Shown: piece after piece, positions 16,486 to 27,000 of the stretch
Position numbering within the stretch: the first letter of the stretch is position 1
Layout: every line of letters starts with the position of its first letter
Program-made: the position numbers and the translations under genes
NCBI GenBank assembly: GCA_964291375.2
Contig: OZ219809.1
Coordinates: 1,674,001 to 1,738,000, forward strand
DNA: 64,000 nucleotides
Origin: 3107 sp001483205
GTDB taxonomy: Bacteria > Pseudomonadota > Alphaproteobacteria > Rhodobacterales > Rhodobacteraceae
Direction: 5' to 3'
Notes under the pieces: generated by a model
What the model was told of the DNA's origin: nothing
The model's database searches: none
What the model saw: the letters and a program-made list of their open reading frames with translations, nothing else

Positions 16486-17508
16486 ATGTTCACCCGAATA
16501 CCCCCCGCCCTTATCGCGACCGCTCTCCTGTCCGCCACCACCACCCCGGCCCCGGCCCAAGAGGTCAACGTCTATTCCTATCGCCAGCCGGACCTGATTG
16601 CCCCGCTGACCGACGCCTTCACCGCCGAGACCGGCATCACCGTCAATGTCGTGCATCTGAGCAAGGGCATGGTCGAGCGGCTTCAGGCCGAGGGCGCGCG
16701 TTCCCCCGCTGATCTGGTGTTCACCGTCGATATTTCGCGCCTGAACGCGGTGGTCGGGGCGGGCCTGACCCAGCCGGTCAGCTCCGCAACCCTGACGGCC
16801 AACGTGCCCGCGCAATACCGCGACCCGGACAACCACTGGTATGGGCTGACCACCCGGGCGCGCATCGTCTATGCCTCGAAAGACCGGGTGGCGGATGGCG
16901 AAGTCACCACCTATGAAGACCTGGCCGACCCGAAATGGCAGGGGCGCATCTGCACCCGCTCGGGGCTGCACGCCTATATGGTCGCGCTGACCTCTGCGGT
17001 CATTCATCACCATGGCGAGGATGCGGCCCGCGACTGGCTGAATGGCCTGCGGGCCAACCTCGCGCGCGCGCCGGAAGGCAATGACCGGGCGCAGGTCAAG
17101 GCGATCTGGGCCGGGGAGTGCGACATTTCGATCGGCAACACCTATTACATGGGCAAGATGCTGGAAAGTGATGAGCAACGCCAATGGGCCGACAGTGTGC
17201 GGATCGTGTTCCCGGCGTTTGAGGGCGGCGGCACCCATGTCAATATCTCTGGTGTGGCCATGACCGCCTCGGCCCCGAACCGGGACAATGCCCTGAAGCT
17301 GATGGAGTTTCTGAGTTCTCCGGCGGCGCAGGAAATCTATGCAGAGGCCAATTATGAGTATCCCGTCGCGCCGGGGACCGAACCTGTTGAGCTGGTGAAG
17401 GGCTGGGGCGCGTTCACCGCTGATGACGTGAACCTGATGGCTCTGGCGCGGTTGCGGCCTGTGGCGCTGAGGCTGACCGAAGAGGTCGATTACGACGCGG
17501 GGGGCTGA
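16486..17508 (+). CDS. ABC transporter substrate-binding protein, ferric iron type
   Basis: This 340-residue periplasmic protein has a signal peptide (ALIATALLSATTTPAPAQ) and mature start EVNVYSYRQPDL, the usual opening of FbpA/FutA iron-binding proteins. Other family features are SPADLVFTVDISRL, WYGLTTRARIVYASK, CDISIGNTYYMGKM (paired tyrosines of the iron site) and HVNISGVAMTASAPNRDNA. The ATG at 16486 places the signal peptide correctly; alternatives at 16474 and 16429 only add residues. No permease or ATPase gene follows. A terminator at 17559 closes the unit, so it is an orphan binding protein that must use a transporter encoded elsewhere. Confidence 0.88.
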   Translation: MFTRIPPALIATALLSATTTPAPAQEVNVYSYRQPDLIAPLTDAFTAETGITVNVVHLSKGMVERLQAEGARSPADLVFTVDISRLNAVVGAGLTQPVSSATLTANVPAQYRDPDNHWYGLTTRARIVYASKDRVADGEVTTYEDLADPKWQGRICTRSGLHAYMVALTSAVIHHHGEDAARDWLNGLRANLARAPEGNDRAQVKAIWAGECDISIGNTYYMGKMLESDEQRQWADSVRIVFPAFEGGGTHVNISGVAMTASAPNRDNALKLMEFLSSPAAQEIYAEANYEYPVAPGTEPVELVKGWGAFTADDVNLMALARLRPVALRLTEEVDYDAGG

Positions 17509-17558
17509 TGGCTGGTCCCGCACGGGGGACGAACCCTGCCTGTGGAAAGGAAGGAAGG

Positions 17559-17584
17559 CCCCCGCCGGTGCGCGGGGGTTTTTT
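17559..17584 (+). terminator. Rho-independent terminator
   Basis: The stem CCCCCGC/GCGGGGG around a short loop is followed directly by a run of six T residues on the plus strand, starting about 50 bp after the iron-binding-protein stop codon. It ends a monocistronic transcript. Confidence 0.85.
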
Positions 17585-18013
17585 CGGGGAGGAGGTGCAT
17601 AGTATTGAAAATACATTATATTTCTCTTTTTAAGGTCTTGATATTCTATCTTGAATTTTCCATATTCACCTTGCGACAGGTGAGACAGGCAACTCCAAGG
17701 ACCGAATGCCCTGAAAAGCCTTTGTATGATGGCCGTGCCGGGCGGGATGTGCGCAGGCTCAGGTGTTGCCGGTCCTTGAGGCAGTTGAACCTGCGCCAAC
17801 CGGTGTAAGCACCAACCCGGCCTTGGCTGAATGAAAGTTCACTGGCAAGCCATCTGAAAAAAGACAACTTGACAGATTCGGATTTCTTTGTAACGAATGG
17901 GTAATATTTTGCGGGAGGTCCAATGATTTGAGGAAAATCCGCAAGATATGATGCCAGGCCATCCTTCGGGATGGTTCCAGCGGTGTGGGAATCGGGGGCA
18001 GGGAGGTAAAGCG
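17585..18013. other. Intergenic stretch without a recognisable gene
   Basis: This roughly 430-bp stretch is AT-richer than its surroundings. It contains one partial dispersed repeat (17716-17755). Short open frames occur on both strands but lack ribosome-binding sites and recognisable protein features. The promoter of the lipoprotein gene should lie in its distal part (17870-18000), but I see no clear hexamers. Confidence 0.5.
17716..17755. repeat. Dispersed repeat, copy E (left end remnant)
   Basis: AAGCCTTTGTATGATGG matches the left inverted-repeat terminus, followed by a short GCCGGGCGGGATG remnant. The rest of the element is not present. Confidence 0.4.
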
Positions 18014-19269
18014 ATGAACAGAATCAGGTATGATTATCCGGGGTTTGCCCTGGCCACTGGGGCAATGATCGCGTTGTCCGGTTGTGGTGGGGGGAGTTCC
18101 GGCCCTGAAGGGGTAAATTTGCGTCTAACCGACTCGATAGACCAAACGATTGGAACCCTGTCACAAGCAAAGCTCCTTAAGGAGGCTGGCATTGAGCAGA
18201 GCGACGACCTTGCGGCGGTATATTCAGCGTTGAAGGACAGAGTCGACAACGCAGGCAACACCAATGACAAAACCGCAAATAAGATCCTTATCCGCTCTTC
18301 TTCGAAATTGGAAACGTCACTCCGGCAGTCGTCGATCGGGATGGCAACATTATTACTCCGGAAGTCGTCACTCCGGGAGACGTCACAGTGACCGTCGAGG
18401 TGAAATATGATGCTAACGGTGATGGCCCCTTCTTTGTGGTGAAGCGCACTGACGCATCTGACGAATGGATGGTCGACACAGAGACTGACACGCCCAAACA
18501 TCTCGAAATCGACGGCACGAATGGTATTGTGCTGGCAAAGGCATTCGACGGAACCAGCAGGGACGGAACGGTTCTGCTCTATGCCATGTCGGATAGGGAA
18601 GATGCGGCTGATGACGACTATCTTTCCGGCGGGGTCTGGTTGTTCGTTCCCGAAGACCTGACGACCGCCCAAAATTCAGATTACGTCGCAGAGGCGTTCG
18701 CGACGGGCGGTGTTCCTTACAGTAGTAGTAGCAGCAACTTTGTGCCTTTGACAGGCAAGGCCACCTATCAGGGACCGGCGATCGGGGTGTATGCGTATAC
18801 TTATGCTACGACGTCGAATTTAGTCAGCGACGAAGAAGTCGAGACAGGCGGCTTTACAGCCATCGTCAGCATGACGGCCGACTTCGCCACCGACACCTCG
18901 GATGGGTTTCTAACAGGAGGCTCCATTGGCAGTTTCGTATTCGACAATGGCGAAAAGCTGTTGGGATCAGAAACAATAAGCCTTACCCAAAGCAAAGATT
19001 TTGAAGACGGTGGTAGTGGTGTCTTCAGTGGCATACTCTTTCATCCTGATCAAGACGTATTACGTTTCGACGATAAAAGTGGATGGTCCGCCCAGTTCTT
19101 CGGTGAGAATGTAGCGGGAGAGAAACCGGCATCAATCGCCGGAACATTCCATGGGTTCATGGAATGGGATACCACGGTGGAATGGGATACCACGACGGAC
19201 GACCCCCCCCTCATTCGCAAACTTGACCTGCTGGGCGCTTTCAACCTCGGGAAACAGCCGGAGGAGTGA
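18014..19269 (+). pseudogene. Surface lipoprotein of transferrin-binding-protein-like type, frameshifted
   Basis: The ATG at 18014 follows GGGAGGTAAAGCG and gives a lipoprotein signal with lipobox ALSGC. The frame runs to about residue 95, then breaks near 18290 (CGCTCTTCTTCG). In the next frame FFEIGNVTPAVVDRDGNII continues straight into the long downstream part, so one small indel separates two halves of one gene. The second half has the beta-barrel pattern of TbpB-like lipoproteins: YQGPAIGVYAYTY, GGFTAIVSMTADF, GSIGSFVFDNGE, then WSAQFFGENVAGEKPASIAGTF. Ligand unknown. Base composition is lower in GC than the neighbours, which suggests transfer or different selection. A repeated GTCACTCCGG lies just after the break. 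Confidence 0.65.
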
Positions 19270-19589
19270 TTTGCGGCGGGACGGGTAAAACCACCGGATA
19301 TGTTTGCGGCCCAGATGACTGATCGTCCGGGCAGCAGGCACTCCGGCGGTTCATCACTTCAGACCCTGAATCACAAACCGCCTACAGGTCTGCACCCGGA
19401 CGCGCCGGAACTCTGCAATAGTTTTCAACAACCCGCAATAAATTGTATAAAAGCCTTAACGCCTGTGCTAAGCTCGCGGGGCGACTGAACGGAAACCTCT
19501 CCGGCAAACGCTGGTGCGGTTCAGCCAACTTACTCGCGTCCCTCTGCGGACGCCCGGAACAGGGTCAATACAGGTAATCGGGAACAGAG
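19270..19589. other. Intergenic region before the RND-PKS cluster
   Basis: This 320-bp space has no convincing gene. It contains a candidate promoter at 19422-19451 and a leader of about 130 bases before the adaptor gene. No terminator with a T-run was recognised after the lipoprotein stop. Confidence 0.5.
19422..19451 (+). promoter_or_regulatory. Candidate promoter of the RND-PKS-sulfotransferase cluster
   Basis: TTTTCA at 19422-19427 and TATAAA at 19446-19451 are separated by 18 bp in the only AT-rich stretch before the adaptor gene. No other good promoter was noticed before the PKS, and later gaps in the cluster are short, so this could drive all six genes. Confidence 0.4.
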
Positions 19590-20771
19590 ATGGCAGAGAA
19601 ACCGAACGCCCCGCAAAGCCCGCCGGATCAGGCCCGATGGCTCGGTCTTGCTCAGGTGGTCCTGATCCTCGCGGTCATTGCCGTTGCCCTCTATTTCGCC
19701 CGCGCCCCTGACCGGGCACAGCGCGACACCGTTTCAGCCCTGTCACCGGAAGCCACCCGGCCCGTCGTCAGGGTCATCCAACCGGCAGAGGCCGACAAAT
19801 CGCCGACCGTGGAGCTGACGGGCGCGGTCAGGCTGTCGGAACGGGCGAGGATCAAACCCGAAGTCGCGGGCCGCGTAATCTGGGTTTCGCCGAAATTCAA
19901 AAGCGGGGGCACGCTGGCCGCAGACGAAACCTTCGTCAGGATCGACCCCGCCGAATACGCCCTTCAGGTAACCGCGGCTGAAATAGCAGTCAGGGCGGCA
20001 GAGGCGCATGTCGGGATCGAAAAAGCCGAGGACGCAGAAGCGGCAAGGGCCTTTGCCGAGGCCAATCCCGACGCCGAGGCCACCGCCCGGATTGACCGCG
20101 CACCGTTTATCGCCCGTGCAGAGGCCCGGCTGATGAAGGCCCGCACCGATCTGGACCTGGCAAAGCTGCGGCTTGAACGCACGAATATCTCGCTTCCCTA
20201 TCCCAGCCGGGTCATCAACTCCCGGATCGAGGTTGGCGAATATGTCAGCCCTGACCTGGTTGGCCCCTCGCCGTTTCTGGGCGTCGTCTATCGCACGCAG
20301 GCAGTGCAGGTCAGTGCGCCTATCGCGCTGGAGGATATGCACTATCTTCACCCGGTGATCGGCCGTTCCGCGCAAATCCGTGCGCAGGGCCGAACATACG
20401 GGGCCGAGGTGGTGCGCACCTCGTCCGTGGTCGCCCCGCAGACGCGGCTGGCGACGGTGTTCCTGCGGTTTGCCGGGGATCATGCGCCGGAGTCCCTGCC
20501 GCTGCCGGGTGCTTTTGCCGAAATCTCGGTCGAAGGGCCGGAGCATGACGCGGCCTATGTGCTGCCCGAGGCGGTGTTGCAGGAACAGGGCCGTGTCTGG
20601 GTGGTGCGGGACGGTGCCCTGAGCGCGTTCACCCCCCGAACGCTCGGGCGCACGGATGAGGGCTGGGTGGTTGATGTGTTCGACGCAGGCGAGGGCGTGG
20701 TTGTCGGCACGCTGCCGGGTGCCAGGGAAGGGCTGGCGGTGGCAGTGGCGGACCCCGCATCGTCGGAATAA
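19590..20771 (+). CDS. RND efflux periplasmic adaptor (membrane fusion protein, HlyD/AcrA type)
   Basis: The 393-residue protein has an N-terminal membrane anchor (LAQVVLILAVIAVALYFARAP). A barrel-sandwich/lipoyl domain (LTGAVRLSERARIKPEVAGRVIWVSPKFKSGG) follows, then a helical hairpin and the return strand DLAKLRLERTNISLPYPSRVI. C-terminal beta-barrel and proximal domains complete it. Such adaptors link an inner-membrane RND pump to an outer-membrane channel. The RND gene follows after 12 bp. No outer-membrane TolC-like gene is in the window. Being first in the cluster that includes the PKS, it probably serves export of that product, which is an inference from gene order. Confidence 0.93.
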   Translation: MAEKPNAPQSPPDQARWLGLAQVVLILAVIAVALYFARAPDRAQRDTVSALSPEATRPVVRVIQPAEADKSPTVELTGAVRLSERARIKPEVAGRVIWVSPKFKSGGTLAADETFVRIDPAEYALQVTAAEIAVRAAEAHVGIEKAEDAEAARAFAEANPDAEATARIDRAPFIARAEARLMKARTDLDLAKLRLERTNISLPYPSRVINSRIEVGEYVSPDLVGPSPFLGVVYRTQAVQVSAPIALEDMHYLHPVIGRSAQIRAQGRTYGAEVVRTSSVVAPQTRLATVFLRFAGDHAPESLPLPGAFAEISVEGPEHDAAYVLPEAVLQEQGRVWVVRDGALSAFTPRTLGRTDEGWVVDVFDAGEGVVVGTLPGAREGLAVAVADPASSE

Positions 20772-20783
20772 CGGAGGCTGATC

Positions 20784-23700
20784 ATGGCCACTACGGACAC
20801 CGGGGCCACCGGACCGGCAACTCAGCCGGGGGCTGCCATGAAATCAGGGCCGATTGCATATTTCGCGGGCAACCCTGTCGCTGCCAATTTGCTTATGCTG
20901 TTTTTCATCATCGGCGGCATCATTTCCGGCACCCACCTGACCATCCAGCATTCCCCTGAGATCGACCTTCGGACGGTTTCGGTCACGGTGCCCTTTCCGG
21001 GGGCGTCCCCCAGAGAAGTCGAGGAGGATGTCAACCGCCGTATCGAGGAGAGCGTCATCGGGCTTCCGGGGGTGGAGCGGGTTATCGGCACCGCGACTCA
21101 GGGCCGTGGCCACATCGACATCGAACTGTCCGCTTTTGCCGACGCCGCGAATGTGCTCAATGACGTTCAGAATGCGGTGGACAGCATCGAAAACTTTCCG
21201 CCGCTCACCGCCGATCAGCCGGAAGTGAAACTCAAGAGCCTGGTGCTTGAGGTGATGACCCTGGCGGTGTCGTCCGCCACCGCCGACGAAAACACGGTCC
21301 GCACCGCCGCCGAGAACCTGCGCAGTGATCTTCTGCAACTGCCGTCGGTTTCGCAGGTGCAGCTCAAGGGAACCCGCAACCGCGAAATTTCCATAGAGCT
21401 GAGCGAGGAGGAATTGCGCCGCCACAACCTTTCCTTCGGTCAGATTGCCAATATCGTGCAGCGCACATCGCTCAACCTCACGTTCGGGGAACTGCGCACC
21501 GAAGCGGGCGGGTTTGTCCTTCACACCATGTCCAAACGGCGCGTCGGCGAGGAGTTTGCGGACATTCCGCTGCTCACACAGGTTGACGGCACCATCGTCA
21601 CCCTTGGCGACGTTGCCGAGATTCGCGACGGATTCGTGGACAAGCCGGTCGTCGCACGGGTCAACGGCCAGCCGACCGTGCTGGTCCGCATCGATGCAAC
21701 CCAACAGCAGTCGATTGTCCGCATGGCCCGTGAAATCAAGGGCTGGCTCGAAAGCTACACGCCACCACCGAACCTTGCCGTCACCATCTGGAACGACCGG
21801 GCGCAGCCCGCCGTGGACCGCCTGCGCGGGATCATCGGCAACGGGATCATCGGTGCAACTCTGGTCTTCTTGTCGCTGGTGCTTTTGTTCGACCTGCGTG
21901 TCGCGACCTGGATCACGGTTGGCATCCCGCTTTCGTTCATCGGCTCTCTGCTTTTCTTTGCGCCTGCGGGCCTTAGCCTGAACATAGGCACGATTTTCGC
22001 CTTCTTCCTGATGGTCGGCATCGTGGTGGATGACGCCGTGGTGGTCGGCGAAAGCATTGCCGCAGAGCGCGAGGGCGGCAAGGGTGCGCGGGAGGCGGCA
22101 ATATCCGGCGCGCGGGCCGTGGCGGGGCCGATCACCATCGGCGTATTGACGACCTTGCTGGCATTTCTGCCGTTTCTTTTCGTCACCACCACCAACTATC
22201 AGATTGTCAACGTGTTTCCCTATGTCGCGTTCTTCGTGCTTCTGGTCTCACTTATCGAGGCATTCTTCATCCTGCCCGCCCACCTGTCGCATGAGGGGCG
22301 ATGGAGCGCGTCTCCGCTCAGCGACATTCAGGACCGGCTGAGGGCGTGGCTGGAGGGCGTTCGTGATCGTGTTGTCGCCCCTGCGGTGTCCTGGGCCGTG
22401 CGCAATATCGCGCTGACACTGCTGGCCGCGGTTCTGGTGGTGGGGGTTGGGGTATTTCTTCTGGCCTCGGGGATGGTGCGAACCATCATTCTGGACAAAG
22501 ACGCCAGCATTTCGGGGGATGTTCAGGCAAACATCCGGCTTCCTATCGGTGTGCCGTTCGAGCAAACGCTGGCAACGGCGGAGCGGTTCGTCGAGGCGGG
22601 GCACGCCGTCAATGAACATCTTGGCGGAACGGCGGTCCATTCGGTCAGCATCATCGTCGGCAACACCGTGGCGGCGCAGTTGCGGGATGACGACACGGGC
22701 AATGCCAGCCATCTGGCCTCGGTAAAGCTGCATCTGCATAACCGGCCCGCCCGCACCGCGTCCCCGAGGGAAATCGAACGGTTGTGGCGAGAGTATGTCG
22801 GCGACATTTCCTATCTGGAACGGGTGGAGTATCAGACCACCCGCGTTCAGGACAACCCGACCGTGGCCTATGCGCTCAAGCATGACGATGCGGACACGCT
22901 GGCGATGGCGGCGGCGCGGCTCAGGGCTTTCATGGCTGAGATACCGGGCATCTATGAGCTTTGGGACAGCATGGCCCCCGGCAAGAGCCACTTTGAAATC
23001 CAACTGACACCGGCGGGACAGGCGGCGGGGCTGACCCCTGCCTCTGTCGGCAGACAGTTGCGGGCCAATTTCAACGGTGTGGAGGTTCAGCGGATTCAGC
23101 GCGGACATGACGAAATCAAGGTGATGCTGCGATACCCGCCTGAGCGGCGCGCAAGCCTTGATGAGCTGTCCAGAGAGCACATCCTGAGCCTCGCCGGAGA
23201 GCGAATCGGCGGTCGCTCAGCGGGTGGGGACGACCCGGCCTATACCGAGGTGCCGCTGTCCACGGTGGCGCGCCTGGTCGAAAAGCGCGAGATGGCGACC
23301 CTGATGCGGATTGACGGCAAACAGACCGCACTGGTCAGTGCGCAGGCCGACACGGCGGTGGTCACCCCGATCACGGCGCGGCGGCAGATCGAGGCGGACA
23401 TCCTTCCCGCCCTGCTTGATGCCTATCCCGGCCTGAAGATCGAGCACCACGGAAGCGCACGGGATTCAGGGGCCATGCTGGAAACCCTGAGCCTGCTGGT
23501 GCCGCTGGTGCTCTTGGCCATGTATGCGCTCATGGCCACCTTCCTGCGCAGCTACTGGAAGCCGTTTGTCGCCGTGGCGGGTATTTTCATCGCCTTTGCG
23601 GGGGCGGTTCTGGGCCACTGGATACTGGGGTGGGACTTCACCGCCATGTCGCTGTTCGGGGTGATCGGGGTCTCCGGCGTTGTCGTGAACGATGCACTGG

Positions 23701-23978
23701 TTCTGCTGGACCGTTACAACACGATCCGGCGAGAGAACGGGGACATTCCGGCGATTGCAGCGGTGTCCGCCGCGACCCGACACCGGTTTCGCGCCGTGCT
23801 GCTGACCAGCCTGACCACGGTTCTGGGGCTGTCGCCCCTGCTCTACGAACGCAGCGATGAGCTGATGTTTCTGGTGCCGCTGGTCGTCAGTATGCTGAGC
23901 GGCCTCGTGCTGTCAGGGTTGTTCATCCTGCTCATTCTGCCAGCGCTGGTCATGGTTGCAGAGGGCCGACACGAATAA
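20784..23978 (+). CDS. RND-family efflux permease (AcrB/MMPL-like, HAE type)
   Basis: At 1064 residues it has the normal RND length and layout: TM1 near residues 30-50 (LLMLFFIIGGIISG), a first porter loop with FPGASPREVEEDVNRRIEE, and a TM block. The TM block contains the proton-relay acidic pair in MVGIVVDDAVVVGESI. The second porter loop and the second TM block (GVIGVSGVVVNDALVLLDRY) repeat the design. The pump exports hydrophobic or amphipathic compounds using the proton gradient. It is 12 bp after the adaptor, and the PKS begins within 60 bp of its stop, which supports a biosynthesis-export operon. Drug or lipid specificity cannot be read. Confidence 0.95.
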   Translation: MATTDTGATGPATQPGAAMKSGPIAYFAGNPVAANLLMLFFIIGGIISGTHLTIQHSPEIDLRTVSVTVPFPGASPREVEEDVNRRIEESVIGLPGVERVIGTATQGRGHIDIELSAFADAANVLNDVQNAVDSIENFPPLTADQPEVKLKSLVLEVMTLAVSSATADENTVRTAAENLRSDLLQLPSVSQVQLKGTRNREISIELSEEELRRHNLSFGQIANIVQRTSLNLTFGELRTEAGGFVLHTMSKRRVGEEFADIPLLTQVDGTIVTLGDVAEIRDGFVDKPVVARVNGQPTVLVRIDATQQQSIVRMAREIKGWLESYTPPPNLAVTIWNDRAQPAVDRLRGIIGNGIIGATLVFLSLVLLFDLRVATWITVGIPLSFIGSLLFFAPAGLSLNIGTIFAFFLMVGIVVDDAVVVGESIAAEREGGKGAREAAISGARAVAGPITIGVLTTLLAFLPFLFVTTTNYQIVNVFPYVAFFVLLVSLIEAFFILPAHLSHEGRWSASPLSDIQDRLRAWLEGVRDRVVAPAVSWAVRNIALTLLAAVLVVGVGVFLLASGMVRTIILDKDASISGDVQANIRLPIGVPFEQTLATAERFVEAGHAVNEHLGGTAVHSVSIIVGNTVAAQLRDDDTGNASHLASVKLHLHNRPARTASPREIERLWREYVGDISYLERVEYQTTRVQDNPTVAYALKHDDADTLAMAAARLRAFMAEIPGIYELWDSMAPGKSHFEIQLTPAGQAAGLTPASVGRQLRANFNGVEVQRIQRGHDEIKVMLRYPPERRASLDELSREHILSLAGERIGGRSAGGDDPAYTEVPLSTVARLVEKREMATLMRIDGKQTALVSAQADTAVVTPITARRQIEADILPALLDAYPGLKIEHHGSARDSGAMLETLSLLVPLVLLAMYALMATFLRSYWKPFVAVAGIFIAFAGAVLGHWILGWDFTAMSLFGVIGVSGVVVNDALVLLDRYNTIRRENGDIPAIAAVSAATRHRFRAVLLTSLTTVLGLSPLLYERSDELMFLVPLVVSMLSGLVLSGLFILLILPALVMVAEGRHE

Positions 23979-24035
23979 TCGTCACGCCCCGAAAATCGCG
24001 AATGCCGCCACAGAATGCAGACAGGGGATTTGACC

Positions 24036-27000
24036 ATGGATATGACAGCCCGGACCAGACCGGACGCCACACCGTCAGACCTGCCCCCCCTGCACATGCC
24101 CGTCGCCATCGTCGGATACAGCTATCGCCTGCCCGGCGGGTTGCGCGACGACGCGGCATTCTGGCAACTGCTGGCCGAGCGCGAGATTGTGCAGGAGCCG
24201 ATCACTGAGCGCTATGGCAGGGGCTACCGGCCTGTTGGCGGGTTCTCCGGGCCGGGGCGGTTTGCCAGCCCCCATGAAGGGCTGATCCGGGACGATGTGG
24301 AAAAACTGTTCGACCGCGGCCTGTTTGGCCTGTCCCAGAACGAAATGACATCGACGGACCCCCAGATGAGGATGCTGCTGACCTGCACCTGGGAGGTCTT
24401 TGAGCGCGCAGGCTGGGATCTGCATTCGCTGCACAACAGCCCCACCGGGGTTTTCATCGGCGCGCAGACTCCGCCGGTGGCAAACTGGCGGCCTATGCGC
24501 GGCGCGTCCCCGTTTGATGTGACAAGCATCAGTCTGGCCATGCTGGCCAACCGCATTTCCTATCATTTCAACCTGATGGGGCCGTCCACCACCTATTGCA
24601 CCGCCTGCTCTGCCAGCCTGACCGCCCTGCACGCGGCGATGAGCGCCCTGCAAAACGGCGATTGCGAGCAGGTTGTTGTCGGCTCTGTCAACTATCTGGG
24701 AACCGCCCGGCTAAGCGCCTCTTTCAATGCCCTTGGCGTCATCAGCCCGGACGGTAAGTGCCATTCCTTCGATGCCGAGGCCAACGGTTACATGCGATCC
24801 GAGGGCGCGTTCGCCTATGCACTCAAACCGCTGTTCGCGGCAGAGCGGGACGGCGACCGCATTCTGGCGGTGGTCGAGGCCACAGCGGTGAATGCAGCGG
24901 GGGCCGCTGATGAAGGCGTCGGCTTGTCCCAGGGGCGCTATATCACGGCACCCACCCGTCATGCCCAGGTAGAGCTGATGCGGCAAGCCTGCGCCCGGGC
25001 GGGGCGCGATCCGGGGGATTTCGACTATATCGAGGCCCACGCGACCGGCACGGTGGTCGGCGACCGGATCGAGGGCAACGCAATAGCAGAGGCATTCAGC
25101 GGCAGCACCCGCGACACCCCGTTGCGCCTGTCAAGCGTCAAGAGCAATCTCGGCCATATGGAAGCAGCGGCGTTCCACTGCGCCTTGCTCAAGGTGCTCC
25201 TGATGATTGAGCGGCGCATGTTTGCGCCGACTTCCAGAAATTTCCTGGTCCCGAACCCGGAGATCGACTTTGACAGATGCCCGATGCAGGTGCAGACCGT
25301 TTGCGAACCTTTCCCCGAACGCCCGGCGGTGATCGGGATCAATTCATTCGGCTTTGGCGGGGCCAACGGGCATTGCGTGGTGCGGGAGTATCGCCCGCCC
25401 CGTCCCATCAGCCGCTCGGTGCCGACGGCCCCGAAAGCGGGCTATATGGTTCCGTTGTCGGCGCGCAGCTCCGGGGCGCTGACCCGAAGCGCGGAACGCT
25501 TGCGCGATACGTTGGGCGAGCAACAGGATTTGGACCTTTACACCATCGCAGGCAATCTTGGCCGCCGCCGCACCCATTTCGCCGCGCGCACATCCTTTGC
25601 GGTGAGGGACCGGCAGGGGCTGGTTGCGGCGCTGGAGGCGTTCATCCGCGATCCGTCACCGGTCACGACCCTGGCCGGGGAAGACCGGCGGCGACTGGCG
25701 ATGGTGTTTTCCGGTCAGGGCACCCAGTGGGCGGGGTGCGGGCGCGTGCTCTATGACGCTGACCCGGTTTTCCGCCGCGCCATTGACGCCATTGAGGCCC
25801 ATTGGCGGGAACACTCTGACATCTCTTTGCGGGCGGCCTGCTTTTCCGCCGGGCAGGAAGAGCTGAACGAGGTTCGTCTGGCCCAGCCTGTCATCTTCAT
25901 GGTCCAGTGCGCGCTGGTCGAGTTGCTCAAGACCTGGGGCGTCTACCCGAATTGCGTGGTCGGGCACAGCTCCGGCGAGGTCGCCGCCGCCTATGCCGCC
26001 GGGCATCTGTCGCTGGCCGACGCAACCCGTCTGGTGTTCCACCGCGCCACCCTGCAACAACGCACCGCCGGATCAGGCCGGATGCTGGCCATCGGCCTTG
26101 ATCGGCCGGGGGTGGAGGAACTGCTCACATCCATGGGCATGTCCTTCCGTTTCGGAGAGGAGGGCGAACCTGGGCCGGTTCAGGTGGAAATCGCCTGTGA
26201 GAACGCCCCCGCCAACACGGTCATCTGCGGCAGGGAAACCGCGTTGCGCCCGGTGATGGAGGCATTGGACCAGCGCGGCCTGCAAAACCTGCTGCTGCCT
26301 GGCAATATCGCCTTTCACTCCGCCGCCATGGACCCGATCAGAGGGGACGCGCTGGCCGCCCTGTCCTTTCTCGACACATGCGGGGCCGGGGCGGAAGCGC
26401 CTTTCGTCTCTTCCGTCACCGGCGCGGTCACGACCAGGCTGGACAGCGCCTATTGGTGGTCGAACATCCGTCAGCCGGTGCGGTTCGCCGCCGCAATGGA
26501 GACCATTCAGCGCGAGCGCCGTGCCGATGTGGTGCTGGAGATTGCCCCGCATTGCGCTCTGCAACCCACCATTGCGCAGTGTCTGGAAGGAAACACCCGG
26601 CCAGTGACCTGCCTGCCGACGCTGATGCGCGACAGCGATACCTGCCTCGGCTTTCAGGAAACCCTCGGGGGTCTGTTCCGGTCCGGCGTAACGCTCGACT
26701 TCGCTGCTCAATACCCGCGCCCCGAACCTGTTGCCCATCTGCTTCCCGGACATCCCAGGGACGAACAGGCCGCAATGGACATCATGTGCGACAACGAAAT
26801 GTTTGTCCGGCAGGGGGAATATTCCCACGGGCCGCTGGTGGGGCATCGGGTTCCCTGCGCGCATATGCTGTTTGAGGCCCGGCTTTCGGATCAGGATTTT
26901 CCCTGGATGGCCGATCACCGGGTCCATCACGCGGCGATCATGCCTGCGGCGGGCTATATCGAGCTTGTCCTTGAGGCTCTGGGCGGCGTCCCGGTCTATT

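Noticed and set aside
17542..17808. Small 88-residue plus-strand frame after the terminator
   Set aside because: It runs through the terminator T-tract and a repeat remnant and has no ribosome-binding site.
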